DNA from: Natrialbaceae archaeon AArc-T1-2
GTDB lineage: Archaea > Halobacteriota > Halobacteria > Halobacteriales > Natrialbaceae
DNA: 64,000 nucleotides
Reading direction: 5' to 3'
Assembly (NCBI RefSeq): GCF_030273315.1
Contig: NZ_CP127174.1
Location: 2,108,001-2,172,000 of the forward strand
The notes below the pieces were generated by a model that searched no databases, was not told the DNA's origin, and saw only the letters and a list, made by a program, of their open reading frames with translations. Shown here one piece after another: positions 24,396 through 33,605 of the stretch. A program made the translations under genes and the position numbers. Each line of letters begins with the position of its first letter. Within the stretch, counting starts at the first letter, position 1.

Positions 24396-25424
24396 ATGTA
24401 CGAGAGCCACTCCGTCGCGGTCGTCGTCCCGGCGTACAACGAGGCGGGACTCGTTGGGGAGGTGATCGAGACGATCCCCGCCTACGTCGACCGGATCTAC
24501 GCCGTCGACGACCGCTCGACCGACGGGACGTGGGACGAGATCGTCCGCCACGCAGCCCGACGGAACGGCTCGGATCCCGACCCGGTCGACGGCCGCCCTA
24601 CGTCGCGCTCTCCTCGTGACACCGCCGCCGACGGCGGCGTCGAGTCGGGCGAGGTCGTCGTGCCGATCCGCCACGAGGAAAACAGAGGCGTCGGCGGCGC
24701 GATCACGACTGGCTACCAATACGCCCTCGCGGACGGCATCGACGTCACCGCCGTGATGGCCGGCGACGGCCAGATGAACCCCGATCACCTCGAGTGGCTG
24801 CTCGAGCCGATCGTCGACGGCACGGCCGACTACGCGAAGGGCAATCGCCTCTACGGGAACGACCGCTCGTCGATGTCGTCCTGGCGGCTGTTCGGTAACC
24901 TCACGCTGTCGTACCTGACGAAGATCGCCTCGGGCTACTGGCGAATGATGGACCCACAGAACGGCTACACGGCGATCTCTCACGACGCGCTCGAGGCGAT
25001 CGACCTCGAGGACCGCTACGAGGCCTACGGCTTTACGAACGACCTGCTGGTGACGCTCAACACCCACGGCTTCCGGATCGCCGACGTCTCGATGCCGGCA
25101 GTCTACGGTGAAGAGGAGAGCCACATCCAGTATCGGTCGTTCGTTCCGAACCTCTCGGCGCTACTGTTGCGTCGGTTCGTCCGCCGGCTGTACGTCCGGT
25201 ACCTGCTGACCGACTTCCATCCGCTCGCGCTCATGTACGCCGTCGGCGTGGCCGGTGGAATGATCGCACTGGCGGGGATCACGGCGGCGGTCCGTCGACG
25301 AGCGAACGGCTCGTCGGACGGGATGACGTCGCTGGTCCTCCTCTTTCTGTCCGTGATCGACCTCCTGCTCGCGATGGTGTTCGACCGACGGGAGAACGAG
25401 GAGATGGTGGTGACGGTCCCGTGA
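24396..25424 (+). CDS. GT2-family glycosyltransferase with C-terminal membrane helices
   Basis: The 342-residue protein starts with the GT-A fold: VAVVVPAYNEAGLVGEVIETIPAYVDRIYAVDDRSTDGTWDEI (nucleotide-sugar binding), then NRGVGGAITTGYQYAL and the DXD-like MAGDGQMNPDHLEWLLEPI. The C-terminus has one or two hydrophobic segments (LALMYAVGVAGGMIALAGITAAV, LVLLFLSVIDLLLAMVF). The type resembles dolichyl-phosphate sugar synthases, which load a lipid carrier. A Shine-Dalgarno-like GGTGA lies 3 nt before the ATG, which decides the start over the in-frame GTG at 24390. It overlaps the next gene by 4 bp (GTGA). Confidence 0.88.
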   Translation: MYESHSVAVVVPAYNEAGLVGEVIETIPAYVDRIYAVDDRSTDGTWDEIVRHAARRNGSDPDPVDGRPTSRSPRDTAADGGVESGEVVVPIRHEENRGVGGAITTGYQYALADGIDVTAVMAGDGQMNPDHLEWLLEPIVDGTADYAKGNRLYGNDRSSMSSWRLFGNLTLSYLTKIASGYWRMMDPQNGYTAISHDALEAIDLEDRYEAYGFTNDLLVTLNTHGFRIADVSMPAVYGEEESHIQYRSFVPNLSALLLRRFVRRLYVRYLLTDFHPLALMYAVGVAGGMIALAGITAAVRRRANGSSDGMTSLVLLFLSVIDLLLAMVFDRRENEEMVVTVP

Positions 25425-26500
25425 GGGCGATCGTCACGATCCAACATCCGGCTCACGTCCACTTCTATCGTCACGTCATCGACGAACTCGAGGCCAGGGG
25501 CCACGGGGTGTTCGTCTTCGCCCGCGAGAACGACCTGGCGGTGCCGTTGCTCGAGCATTACGACATCGACCACGAGGTGCTGGCCAGTTCACAGGAGTCG
25601 ATCGTCGGACTCGTGCGAACGCAGCTGACCTACGAGCTGCGGTTGTTGCGACGAGCACGAACGATCGACCCCGACGTGATGACTGCGATCGGCGGCGTCG
25701 CCGTCTCCCACGTCGCTCACCTGGTCGGCGCACGCAGCGTCGTCTTCCTCGACAACGAGGGTGTCACCTCCCACCGGATCACCACGCCGTTTGCCCACGT
25801 GGTCTGTACCCCACGGGCGTTCCGGGAGGAGTACGGCGACACCCACCGCCGATACGACGGCTACCAGGAGCTCGCGTACCTCCACCCCGCCCGGTTCGAT
25901 CCATCGCCTGACCGCCTGCGCGCACACGGCGTCGAGCCCGACGAACGGTATTCGGTGCTCCGATTCCGGACGTGGGACGCACTCCACGACGTCGGCGAAG
26001 CGGGACTCTCCCCGGCGGGAAAACGACGGCTCGTCGACATCCTCGCCGACCACGGCGAGGTCTACATCACGAGCTCCGATCCGCTCCCGTCTGACCTCGA
26101 GCCCTACCGGCTGCCGGTGCCGACCCACCTGATCCACGACCTGCTGTACTACGCTGACTGCTACGCCGGCGACTCCGCGACGATGGCGACGGAAGCCGGC
26201 GTCCTCGCCACGCCGGCGGTCCGGATCCAGTCGTTTGCCACCGGCGACCGGGAGTTCAGCAACTTCGTCGAACTCGAGGAACGGTACGGGCTCGTCCGAT
26301 CGACCGCCGACGAACGGGACGCGCTCGAACTCGTCGCGACCCTCGTCGCCGATCCGGAGACGACGGCGATCTGGCGAGCGCGCCGTGAGCGCCTGCTCGG
26401 CGAGAAGATCGATGTAACGTCGTTCGTCGTGGAGGTGCTCGAGGCACAGGCCGGCGAGAGGGTCGAGCGTCGCCGTCGGCCGGCCAACGTCTCGCGGTGA
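25421..26500 (+). CDS. DUF354-family glycosyltransferase-like protein
   Basis: The 359 residues have a GT-B-like layout. The N-terminal AIVTIQHPAHVHFYRHVIDELEARGHGVFVFARE strand-helix, with HPAHVHF, is the DUF354 hallmark. The C-terminal half contains the donor-binding region (HDLLYYADCYAGDSATMATEAGVLATPAVRIQS), resembling UDP-GlcNAc 2-epimerase/MurG-type folds. DUF354 proteins sit in surface polysaccharide loci. The 4-bp overlap with the GT2 gene shows translational coupling, so both probably act on the same lipid-linked glycan. The reaction is not known. Confidence 0.85.
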   Translation: MRAIVTIQHPAHVHFYRHVIDELEARGHGVFVFARENDLAVPLLEHYDIDHEVLASSQESIVGLVRTQLTYELRLLRRARTIDPDVMTAIGGVAVSHVAHLVGARSVVFLDNEGVTSHRITTPFAHVVCTPRAFREEYGDTHRRYDGYQELAYLHPARFDPSPDRLRAHGVEPDERYSVLRFRTWDALHDVGEAGLSPAGKRRLVDILADHGEVYITSSDPLPSDLEPYRLPVPTHLIHDLLYYADCYAGDSATMATEAGVLATPAVRIQSFATGDREFSNFVELEERYGLVRSTADERDALELVATLVADPETTAIWRARRERLLGEKIDVTSFVVEVLEAQAGERVERRRRPANVSR

Positions 26501-26515
26501 GCGGGATAGCTTGTC

Positions 26516-27757
26516 TCACCCGGTGTGGCCCTCGCCGCCGTCGCCGTCCGATTCCGGTCCCGGTCCGGCCGTCGTCTGCCCCGTGCTGGCGACGGCGAGC
26601 GACCGTTCGGGGACGTCCGTCCGTAACGCGGTCTCTGCCGTCGTTGCGGCTGTTCTGGTATCGCCGTCCAGGCCCCGGCGTGCACCGCGTGGCGTGAGGT
26701 AATTGCCGTCGACGTCGACGCCGGCCTCGGAACAGAGTCGTTTCAGGATCGATCTGGCACCCTCGGTCGTGATCGCGGGCGGTGCAATCGTTCGCGTCCG
26801 GGCGAGCGTCACTGCCGTCTCCTCCTCGAGCAGGGTTTCGATCTCCTCGTCGTCGTGGCCTCGCTCGCGAAGGGTCGACCGAACGCGACGCGCGATCGAG
26901 GGTGCGTGTCGGGTCGGAAACAGCGGCCACTCGGTCGATGGTGGATCGAGTACGATCCGGTACCGGCGCAACGGCGTGCGGGCGGCCGCCGGCAGCGGCA
27001 CGTCCTCGAGTCGACCCGACTTCCCGAGCACCCGGATCCGACCGCGATAGAAGTCGACGTCGCCCCACGTCGCGCCGTCGCGGCGATCGTCCTCGGGTAC
27101 GCGAAAGAGCTCTGCCCCGCGAACGCTGGCGTGGGCGAGCGTCGCCACCAGTGCGTACTCGCGCAGTCGGGACAGTCGCTCGCGTCGGTCGGCGTCTGTA
27201 GCCTCGAGCGCGCGTCGTTCGACGTAGGTCTCGAGCTCTCTGCGGTGCTCGCTCGACCAGGCCCGACTGCCGTTCTCGGTGTCCTCGCTCGGCAACGCGG
27301 CCCGTGCGGCCTCGGTCTCCGCTGGATTTTCCTCGAGGATGCCGCCCTGGACGCACCACGAGAGAAACGCACGGACGACGGCGTAGTAGGTTCCGGCCGT
27401 CGACGCCGCGTACTCGCCGCGGTCGGTTCGTGTCTCGAGTTCGCTGGCGTAGGCGCGCATGTGTTCGGCCTCGAGTTCGAACACAGAGACGACGTCGTGT
27501 TCGCGCTCGAGCCAGGTGATGAACCGGCGCAGGATCGACGCCGCGTTCGAGGCGTACGCGCCGGCACCCGGGCCGTCCGGATCGCCGACGGCTTTGCGCT
27601 CGAGGTAGGTGTCAACGGCGTCTGCGACCCTGACGCCGGTCACGGTGTGATCACCTCCTCGACGGGACGACGTCGTGACCGTTCCGTTCCGGCCGCCGAC
27701 CGAGAGCCGTTCGCGGCGGGCGGCCGACCGATTGTCCGTCCGTCGGCTGTCATTCAC
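26516..27757 (-). CDS. Tyrosine-recombinase-like integrase with altered C-terminal active site
   Basis: The 413-residue protein has a SAM-like core-binding domain (residues ~45-135: VADAVDTYLERKA..., FITWLEREHDV..., STAGTYYAVVRAFLSWCVQGG). A catalytic domain follows with ALVATLAHASVRGAELFRV (first Arg), IRVLGKSGRLEDVPLP (the Lys beta hairpin) and NYLTPRGARRGL (second Arg region). Where the HxxTxxxY helix should be, the chain reads PERSLAVASTGQTTAGPGPESD, with no tyrosine. The shifted frames do not restore it. This chromosomal family is widespread in haloarchaea; here it is probably inactive as a recombinase or has another role. Confidence 0.75.
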   Translation of the reverse strand: MNDSRRTDNRSAARRERLSVGGRNGTVTTSSRRGGDHTVTGVRVADAVDTYLERKAVGDPDGPGAGAYASNAASILRRFITWLEREHDVVSVFELEAEHMRAYASELETRTDRGEYAASTAGTYYAVVRAFLSWCVQGGILEENPAETEAARAALPSEDTENGSRAWSSEHRRELETYVERRALEATDADRRERLSRLREYALVATLAHASVRGAELFRVPEDDRRDGATWGDVDFYRGRIRVLGKSGRLEDVPLPAAARTPLRRYRIVLDPPSTEWPLFPTRHAPSIARRVRSTLRERGHDDEEIETLLEEETAVTLARTRTIAPPAITTEGARSILKRLCSEAGVDVDGNYLTPRGARRGLDGDTRTAATTAETALRTDVPERSLAVASTGQTTAGPGPESDGDGGEGHTG

Positions 27758-27906
27758 CGGGGTAGAGGGGCTCCACTCCTGTAAAGGTGCCTTTCGACCG
27801 GCACACGAACCGACGTGAACGATCCAAAACGGTCGTCAACCGAACGAAACGGACGCTTACGAGCGGTCGGTTATTTGAACCGGCGTCGACAGTCACGAGC
27901 ACAGTC

Positions 27907-28434
27907 ATGAAAACCGTCCGTACTGCAGTCGATCACGAAACGCTTCGGTCGGTCAGCAAGCTGGTGCTTTCGACCCTGTCGTTAATTTTGCTCCTCTCGG
28001 TCGTCGCTGTCCTGCCAGGGGTCGGCCACGTGATACCGGGAACGCCGATGACGTTCGTCGCGGCCGTCGGGGCGATCGCGACGGTTGCGATCGTCGGTCT
28101 GCTGTTGTACCTCGCGCCAGCGCTCGCCAAACTCGTCAGATCGACGCTCGAGGGGCCCCAGCCCGTCGTCGACGACGTCGCGTCGATCGTCCAGCTGTTC
28201 GTCGTCCTCGTCGCGGTGCTCGTCGCCCACCGGGGGCTGGCGCCGGCGCTCACCCCGCTTCTGGGCGGTGCGGTATGGGTCTATGACCTCGTGTTTCTCG
28301 CGCTCGCGTTGCCGCCACTTGCGATCCTCGCGGCCCGGCTGTACGTCTCGCTCGACCCGATGGCCGAGTTGCTGGCAGAGAGCGTAACGGACGATCCAGA
28401 GAAACGAGACGAAGCTTCGGGGGTGACGGAGTAA
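27907..28434 (+). CDS. Hypothetical membrane protein (175 aa)
   Basis: About four hydrophobic helices are visible: LVLSTLSLILLLSVVAVLPGVG, MTFVAAVGAIATVAIVGLLLYLAPAL, VASIVQLFVVLVAVLVAHRGLAP and VWVYDLVFLALALPPLAILAARLYV. An amphipathic region, LAKLVRSTLEGPQPVVDDV, lies between them. It resembles conserved haloarchaeal membrane proteins without a role. The ATG at 27907 was chosen because the preceding in-frame codons are highly charged and lack membrane character. The next gene starts 3 nt after its stop, so the two form an operon. Confidence 0.7.
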   Translation: MKTVRTAVDHETLRSVSKLVLSTLSLILLLSVVAVLPGVGHVIPGTPMTFVAAVGAIATVAIVGLLLYLAPALAKLVRSTLEGPQPVVDDVASIVQLFVVLVAVLVAHRGLAPALTPLLGGAVWVYDLVFLALALPPLAILAARLYVSLDPMAELLAESVTDDPEKRDEASGVTE

Positions 28435-28436
28435 CC

Positions 28437-29006
28437 ATGGCCGCTGGTGACAGGCGACGACTGCCGTTCGTCCAGGGCGTCATCGGCGGCGTCACAGCCT
28501 GGCTCGTCGGCTACGTCCTGACCTATCTGATTGTCGCCGGTGAGATCCGCGAGTCACCGCTGCAACGCGTGCTCGAGGCGCTCGAGGGCGAGCCGGCCAC
28601 CTACGAGATGGTCGGGTGGGTGTTCTACAACGTTCACTTCGTCGAAACGGTCTTTCGCGACGTGCCGTTGCTCGGCAGTTACGCCACCTCCTACGTCGGC
28701 GGCGAGGACGGGTTCACCGTCGCCCTCTATGCGGTGCCGCCGGCGACGCTTCTCGCAGCCGGCCTCGCGCTCGCGACCTATCGACGGGTGAGGACCGCGA
28801 CCGAGGGCGCACTCGTCGGTCTGACCGTGGTACCCGGCTATCTCCTGGCGTCGATCGTCGGCGTCTTCCTCTTTGAGGTCACCGTCGGTCCCGCAAGCGG
28901 CGCACCCGAGATGATTCCGGCAATCGCCATCGCGGGGATTGCGTATCCGGCCGTCTTCGCCGGCGGTGGCGGTGCCGTCGCCGCGATCCGTTCCGGCCGG
29001 TCGTAG
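28437..29006 (+). CDS. Hypothetical membrane protein (189 aa)
   Basis: It starts 3 nt after the previous stop. About four to five helices are seen (FVQGVIGGVTAWLVGYVLTYLIV, ATLLAAGLALATYRRV, ALVGLTVVPGYLLASIVGVFLFEVTVG, AIAIAGIAYPAVFAGGGGAVAAI) with an extracytoplasmic loop (GWVFYNVHFVETVF..., TSYVGGEDGFTVALYAVPP). This arrangement is common in haloarchaeal membrane proteins of unknown function. The pair with the upstream gene may form a small membrane complex. Confidence 0.7.
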   Translation: MAAGDRRRLPFVQGVIGGVTAWLVGYVLTYLIVAGEIRESPLQRVLEALEGEPATYEMVGWVFYNVHFVETVFRDVPLLGSYATSYVGGEDGFTVALYAVPPATLLAAGLALATYRRVRTATEGALVGLTVVPGYLLASIVGVFLFEVTVGPASGAPEMIPAIAIAGIAYPAVFAGGGGAVAAIRSGRS

Positions 29007-29159
29007 CGCGGTCGTCGGCCGGTTCGGTCTCTCCGAGACGTCCGAAGCCGGCGCTCACGGATCAACTGACCGACGGTCGACCGCCTCTCGGTTTGCCCTC
29101 GACAATTCTGTGACACGAACGGAAAGACTGATTCGGTGAACAGCCGTCTATCGGACAGA

Positions 29160-29354
29160 ATGGCGAACAGGGACGACGTCACGAGAGAGCTAGCCGAGTG
29201 TGTAGACTGTGGCTCGGTGTACGCAGCCCGCCAGTGGCCCTCGGGTGAGATTCAGCCGATCGGAAGTGACGGCTGCGACTGCGGATCTACCGACTTTCTT
29301 CTCATCGGGAGCTCAGACGGGGAGTCGTCCACCACCGAAACGCGTTCGGAGTGA
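29160..29354 (+). CDS. Small zinc-ribbon protein
   Basis: The 64 residues carry CVDCGSVYAA and CDCGSTDF, giving four cysteines spaced for a zinc ribbon (C17xxC20 and C40xC42). Polar and acidic ends follow (DGESSTTETRSE). Very short zinc ribbons of this kind are numerous in haloarchaea and unassigned. The ATG at 29160 gives a compact protein; the in-frame GTG at 29136 is less likely. Confidence 0.65.
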   Translation: MANRDDVTRELAECVDCGSVYAARQWPSGEIQPIGSDGCDCGSTDFLLIGSSDGESSTTETRSE

Positions 29355-29387
29355 AATATCTGGAGTTTGTACCGTAACGGTGTGTCC

Positions 29388-30584
29388 CTACGGTTCCTCG
29401 AGCGCGTAAACTGACCCGTCGCCGCTACCGACGTAGACGACGCCGTCGACGACCGCCGGACTCGACGCCACCCAGTCCTCGGTCTGGTACTGCCAGCGCT
29501 CCGTGCCGGTCTCGGGCGAGAGCGCACGGACGAATCCGTCCTCGTTGCCGACGTAGACCGTTCCGTCGGCGACGGCGGGACTGCTTCGAACCTCGAGAAA
29601 ACCGCCGACGCTCCAGAACTGGGTTTCTGGGGCGGGATCGTCCGGGTCCCCGTTCGATGCGGCCGAGAGCGCGTAGAGGCTGTTGTCGAAGCTGCCGACG
29701 TAGACGACGCCGTCGACGACCGCCGGACTCGAGGTCACCGAGCCGCCGGTCTCGAACGTCCAGTGGATCTCGCCGTCGTCTACGTTGACCGCGTAGACGT
29801 GATCGTCGTTGCTGCCGACGTAGACGACGCCGTCTGCCACCGTCGGCCGGCTCTGGATCCAGTCGTCGGTCTCGATTCGCCAGACCTCCTCGCCGTCGTC
29901 GGCGTCGACCGCGTAGAGCGAACCGGCGTCGCTGCCGACGTAGACGACGCCGTCGGCTACCGCGGGCGCTCGCTGGAGGGAGCCGTCCGCCTCGAACTCC
30001 CAGCGCATCTCGCCGTCGTCGGCCGCGAGCGCGTAGAGAGTGGCGTCGTTGCTGCCGACGTAAACCGTCTCCTCGAGGACCGTCGGGCTCGAGACAACCT
30101 GATCGTCGGTCTCGAGGTGCCAGCGCTCCTCGCCCTCGTCGACGGCGTACACCGACCCATCCTCGCTGCCGACGTACACCGTGTCGTCGGCCACCGCGGG
30201 ACTGCTCGAGACCGCGCCGTTCGTTCCGAACCGCCACCGTCGATCGCCGTTCTCGGCGTCGATTGCGTAGACGCCGCCGTCGTTGCTGCCGACGTAGACT
30301 GTCTCCTCGACGACCGCGGGGCTGCTGTAGACCGAATCATCCGTCTCGAACCGCCAGCGTCGCTCGACGGCCTCGGTCGGTCCCGGCCCCGGCGCGTGGC
30401 CAGTGTTTCCGGCGTCGTACTGAAACGAGGGCCACGCGCCGCCGTCGTCGGGGTGGCTCGTGTCCACGTCCGGCTCGATCACCGCCGGCTCGTCGTTGGA
30501 GTCGCCGAGACAGCCCGTCAGCCCGACGACACAACTCGCCGCGAGGGAACCCAGCAGCGCTCGGCGTCCACGTTCGTCGACCAT
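29388..30584 (-). CDS. PQQ-type beta-propeller lipoprotein
   Basis: The 398 residues begin with a Tat/lipobox signal (RRALLGSLAASCVVGLTGCLGDS), so Cys ~26 is the lipidated residue and the protein is exported folded. The rest is built of about eight ~40-residue blades repeating VADGVVYVGSxDGxVYAVxxxxG. These are PQQ/WD-like BamB-type blades with conserved Tyr-Val-Gly and Trp-x-Phe patterns (RRWRFET, MRWEFEA, IHWTFET). There is no sign of an enzyme active site. Such cell-surface propellers probably act as scaffolds. ATG 30584 is preferred to TTG 30599. Confidence 0.85.
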   Translation of the reverse strand: MVDERGRRALLGSLAASCVVGLTGCLGDSNDEPAVIEPDVDTSHPDDGGAWPSFQYDAGNTGHAPGPGPTEAVERRWRFETDDSVYSSPAVVEETVYVGSNDGGVYAIDAENGDRRWRFGTNGAVSSSPAVADDTVYVGSEDGSVYAVDEGEERWHLETDDQVVSSPTVLEETVYVGSNDATLYALAADDGEMRWEFEADGSLQRAPAVADGVVYVGSDAGSLYAVDADDGEEVWRIETDDWIQSRPTVADGVVYVGSNDDHVYAVNVDDGEIHWTFETGGSVTSSPAVVDGVVYVGSFDNSLYALSAASNGDPDDPAPETQFWSVGGFLEVRSSPAVADGTVYVGNEDGFVRALSPETGTERWQYQTEDWVASSPAVVDGVVYVGSGDGSVYALEEP

Positions 30585-30642
30585 CGTGTTAGGCGACAAT
30601 CAGCGAGGGAGATACAAAGCCTTCCCGCAATCGATCATCAGA

Positions 30643-31281
30643 TCATCGCGGACGCGCGACGATTCCGAGGTGATCGACGTGGTAGTCCTCGAGCCGGCGA
30701 CGCTCGAGAATTTCGTAGTCGGTCTCGAGTTCCGCCCGAACGTCCTCGAACACCGCCGCCGGATCCCGGGTGACGTCCTCGCTGCGGGCTTTCACCGCGA
30801 GCAACAGCCGGCCGTCGTCGGCGAGAAACCGCTGGTTCTCGCGGGCGACGCGAGCCTGACCACGGGTCGCGACGTCCTGGACGATCGCGTCGACGCCGCC
30901 CTCGACGACGTGGGCGTAGCTCTCGGGCTTCCGGGCGTCTTTCAGCAGCGGGAACAGTCGCGGGCGCGAGTCGGCGACTGCGAGCAGGTCTCGTGCGGGG
31001 CGGGGAGCGAACTCGACGGCGTAGGTCGGTCCCGAAAAATCCGCGACGTGACTAACCGTCGTTCCGCTCGCCGCACCGAGGTACAACACCGTCTCGCCGC
31101 CCTCGAGCCCGGTATCCATCCCGAGAGCGAACATCGCCCCGAGCTTCGAGCGGGTGGGGTCCCACGCACGCCACTCGCCGTCGGTCGCCTCGCCGTAGAC
31201 GGGCTCGCCGCAGGTCGCGAGCCGCTTCTCGCCGTCGATCTCGCGTCGCTGTACGCCCGTGGGAAGCGCTGTCTCACTCAT
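30643..31281 (-). CDS. flpA: Fibrillarin-like rRNA/tRNA 2'-O-methyltransferase
   Basis: The 212 residues contain the SAM-binding core TVLYLGAASGTTVSHVADF, the TYAVEFAPRPARDL strand, VDAIVQDVA, and a C-terminal YHVDHLGIVARP. This is archaeal fibrillarin, the catalytic subunit of C/D box RNPs that methylate ribose 2'-OH in rRNA and tRNA under guide RNAs. The ATG at 31281 overlaps the end of nop5 by 8 bp; both are expressed together and bind each other. Length is normal. Confidence 0.95.
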   Translation of the reverse strand: MSETALPTGVQRREIDGEKRLATCGEPVYGEATDGEWRAWDPTRSKLGAMFALGMDTGLEGGETVLYLGAASGTTVSHVADFSGPTYAVEFAPRPARDLLAVADSRPRLFPLLKDARKPESYAHVVEGGVDAIVQDVATRGQARVARENQRFLADDGRLLLAVKARSEDVTRDPAAVFEDVRAELETDYEILERRRLEDYHVDHLGIVARPR

Positions 31282-32122
31282 CGTCGTCCTCGTCGTCTGC
31301 ACGCGCCTGGATCGTCTCGATGCGCTCGGCGAGTTCGGCCTCGAGCTCGGGGCGATAGTCCCCCGAGTAGTGGTCGATCCGGGCGGCGATGGCGAGCTTG
31401 CCGGCCAGTGCCCGGGCCGCCGAGCCGCGGTCTTCGGGTCGGGTGCCCCGGACCGCCTCGTGGGTGTAGATGATCCCGTGTTTCGGCGACGGGGCGTGAC
31501 CCCGCAGGTGGGCAAAGAGGGCGTCCTCGGCCCCGAGCACCTGGATCGTGCCGCTTGGCTGTTTCGCCAGCTCCTCGAGCCCGCCGGCGAGCGAGATCAG
31601 CCGCGCAGCGAGGGGAGAGCCGGCGAGGGCGGCGAGGTTGGGCGCGATCGAGGGCGTCTTGCGCTCGACGAACTCCCGGAGCTCGTCGGCCTCGTCAGCG
31701 AGGGACGCGACGCGACTCGCAAGTGAGACCAGCCGCGTCTCGTCCGGCTCGGGCTCGCGGGCGGCGAGCTCGCGGGCGTACTCGAGGCCGGGTTCGGCCT
31801 CGTCGTCGACCGTGCCGGCCCACTCCGCGAGGCGTTCGGCGAGTTCGTTCGCCGTGCGTCGACAGTCGTCCATCGCCCGGACGGCGTGGACGAGCTGGCG
31901 GTCGTCCGCCCGCTCGCGTTCCCGGACCGCCTCCCGCGTCGCGGCCGTCGTTGCCTCGTGTACGGCGTCGTAGTAGTCGTCGGCGTCGTCCGCGAAGCCG
32001 GCCTCGACGGCGAGTCGGGGCCACTCCCGGGGCTCCTCGGCGCTGCCCTCGCGGACGGCCGCCGTCGCCGCGGTCTCGTCCCCGCGGGAGAGCTCCGCGA
32101 ACCATCCGTCGCTGTCAGTCAT
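31274..32122 (-). CDS. nop5: C/D box RNP scaffold protein Nop5 (Nop56/58-like)
   Basis: The 282-residue protein has a fibrillarin-binding N-terminal part, a coiled-coil-rich middle (ANELAERLAEWAG, LASRVASLADEADELREFVERK) and the RNA-binding Nop domain. The Nop signature includes IAPNLAALAGSPLAARLISLAGGLEELAKQPSGTIQVLGAEDALFAHL and PKHGIIYTHEAVRGT. It holds L7Ae, the guide RNA and fibrillarin together. It precedes flpA with an 8-bp overlap. The C-terminus is acidic (DDEDDDE) in place of the Lys-rich tail of non-halophiles, a salt adaptation. Confidence 0.95.
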   Translation of the reverse strand: MTDSDGWFAELSRGDETAATAAVREGSAEEPREWPRLAVEAGFADDADDYYDAVHEATTAATREAVRERERADDRQLVHAVRAMDDCRRTANELAERLAEWAGTVDDEAEPGLEYARELAAREPEPDETRLVSLASRVASLADEADELREFVERKTPSIAPNLAALAGSPLAARLISLAGGLEELAKQPSGTIQVLGAEDALFAHLRGHAPSPKHGIIYTHEAVRGTRPEDRGSAARALAGKLAIAARIDHYSGDYRPELEAELAERIETIQARADDEDDDE

Positions 32123-32209
32123 GTATCCCGGTTTCGTGCCGGAGCGATTAAACGCCCCGCTCCGTGGCGGGCACGCGTCGCCCTCGCCGACGAGCCGTGA
32201 CCGCCACAG

Positions 32210-32809
32210 TCACTCCTCCTCGAGTTGGTCGCCGCCGAACTCGTGGTCGCTCTGGATGCGGGAGGCCTGGGGGCCGTCCTGGTCCTGGTACTTCGAGCCG
32301 CGGTCGCTGCCGTAGGGCCGGTCCGCCTCGGTCGTGAGTTCGGTAAACGTCAACTGTGAGATGCGCATCCCCGGCGTCAGCGCGACGGGTGCGGTGCCGA
32401 GATTCGAGAGCTCGAGGGTGATCTGGCCTCTGTACCCGGGATCGCACAGCCCGGCTGTGGCATGGACTACCACGGCAAGCCGTCCCAGCGACGACCGTCC
32501 CTCCACGTGAGCGATCAGGTCCGGCGGGATCTCGACCCGTTCGTGGGTCGTTCCGAGTACGAAGTCGCCCGGATGCAGAATGAAGTCGTCGCCCTCCTCG
32601 ACGACGGTTTCGGTGACGTACTCGTCGACTTCCCGTTCGCTGTCGGGGTGGATACAGGGGATGTTCGTCCGCTGGAACTCGAGAAACTCCCGGCCGAGTC
32701 GCAGGTCGACACTCGCCGGCTGGATCTGGAGTGCGAGGTCGTCGATCGGCTCGATGACGAGGTCGCCCTCCTCGAGCCGTCGCAGGATGTCCGCGTCGGA
32801 GAGGATCAT
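32210..32809 (-). CDS. dcd: dCTP deaminase
   Basis: The 199-residue protein of the dUTPase/dCTP deaminase superfamily opens [21 protein letters not shown], the Dcd N-terminal motif. It has the substrate-binding [10 protein letters not shown] motif, [21 protein letters not shown] with the catalytic Glu, and GMRISQLTF. It converts dCTP to dUTP, which feeds dTTP synthesis. ATG 32809 is fixed by the conserved N-terminus. An AT-poor promoter lies in a 47-bp gap after the DsbA-like gene. Confidence 0.93.
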   Translation of the reverse strand: MILSDADILRRLEEGDLVIEPIDDLALQIQPASVDLRLGREFLEFQRTNIPCIHPDSEREVDEYVTETVVEEGDDFILHPGDFVLGTTHERVEIPPDLIAHVEGRSSLGRLAVVVHATAGLCDPGYRGQITLELSNLGTAPVALTPGMRISQLTFTELTTEADRPYGSDRGSKYQDQDGPQASRIQSDHEFGGDQLEEE

Positions 32810-32856
32810 GGGGGAGACTCGAGTGTGGGGGAGGTAAATCTCTTCGAAATTGCGGC

Positions 32857-33504
32857 TTACTCGAGCGCGTCGTCGATCGCGCCAGAGATTTCCGTGACGA
32901 CGTCGTCGACCGTCGGCTGCTCCGGGATGTCGACGATTCCGCCGTCGACGACGATCGCCGGGGTTCCCCCGACGCCTGCCGTCTCGCCACGGCCTCTGTC
33001 GTCTTCGAGAACCGCGTCGTACGTGCCGGCCTCGGCGTCGGCGCTCGTCCGCTCGCCGTCGTAGCCGAACTCGTCGGCGATCGACGCGAGCACGTCGTAG
33101 GAGTAGTCGTCCTGGGACTGGAAGACGGTCGGAACGAACGACCAGAACGCGTCGTCGCCCTCGCGGTCCTGGACCGAGCGGGCGGCGTTGGCGACGGCCC
33201 ACGACCAGGTGTCGTCGACCGGAATCGGGAAGTCGCGGTGTTCGTACCGGACCAGCTCCGGGTCGACGTACTCGGCGGTGAGTTCGGGGGCGACTTCGAG
33301 TTCGAACCACCGACAGCCCGGACACGCGAAGTCGGCGTACACTTCGACGGTGACGTCGGCGTCGGGGTCGCCGGCGACGGGCGCGGGAAGCGAGTCGACC
33401 GGCTCGCCGGCCGCCTCCGGTCTGTCGTCGCCGAGACAGCCGGCGACGCCGACGACAGCGCCGGCACCCGCTGCTTGCAAGAGCGTACGTCGGGAGACGT
33501 TCAT
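32857..33504 (-). CDS. DsbA-family thioredoxin-fold lipoprotein
   Basis: The 215 residues begin with a twin-arginine signal and lipobox ([25 protein letters not shown]). The thioredoxin-like domain contains [25 protein letters not shown], where CPGC is the redox motif, and [16 protein letters not shown], where the cis-Pro loop is TP. It probably forms or isomerises disulfides in exported proteins at the outer face of the membrane. The 33-42 residue linker is Asp/Pro-rich. It stands alone between dcd and pth2. Confidence 0.9.
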   Translation of the reverse strand: MNVSRRTLLQAAGAGAVVGVAGCLGDDRPEAAGEPVDSLPAPVAGDPDADVTVEVYADFACPGCRWFELEVAPELTAEYVDPELVRYEHRDFPIPVDDTWSWAVANAARSVQDREGDDAFWSFVPTVFQSQDDYSYDVLASIADEFGYDGERTSADAEAGTYDAVLEDDRGRGETAGVGGTPAIVVDGGIVDIPEQPTVDDVVTEISGAIDDALE

Positions 33505-33605
33505 GTCCGATTGCTATCGACCCCGGAAGTAAATACGTAGCGACCCAGCCTGCTCGCCCGAGCAACATCGCCGTCGCTTTAGCCCTCGCCCCCGACCGGC
33601 TCCGT

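Noticed and set aside
26516-26700. Frameshift as explanation for the missing tyrosine in the integrase
   Set aside because: The shifted frames of the C-terminal segment do not show an HxxTxxxY pattern.
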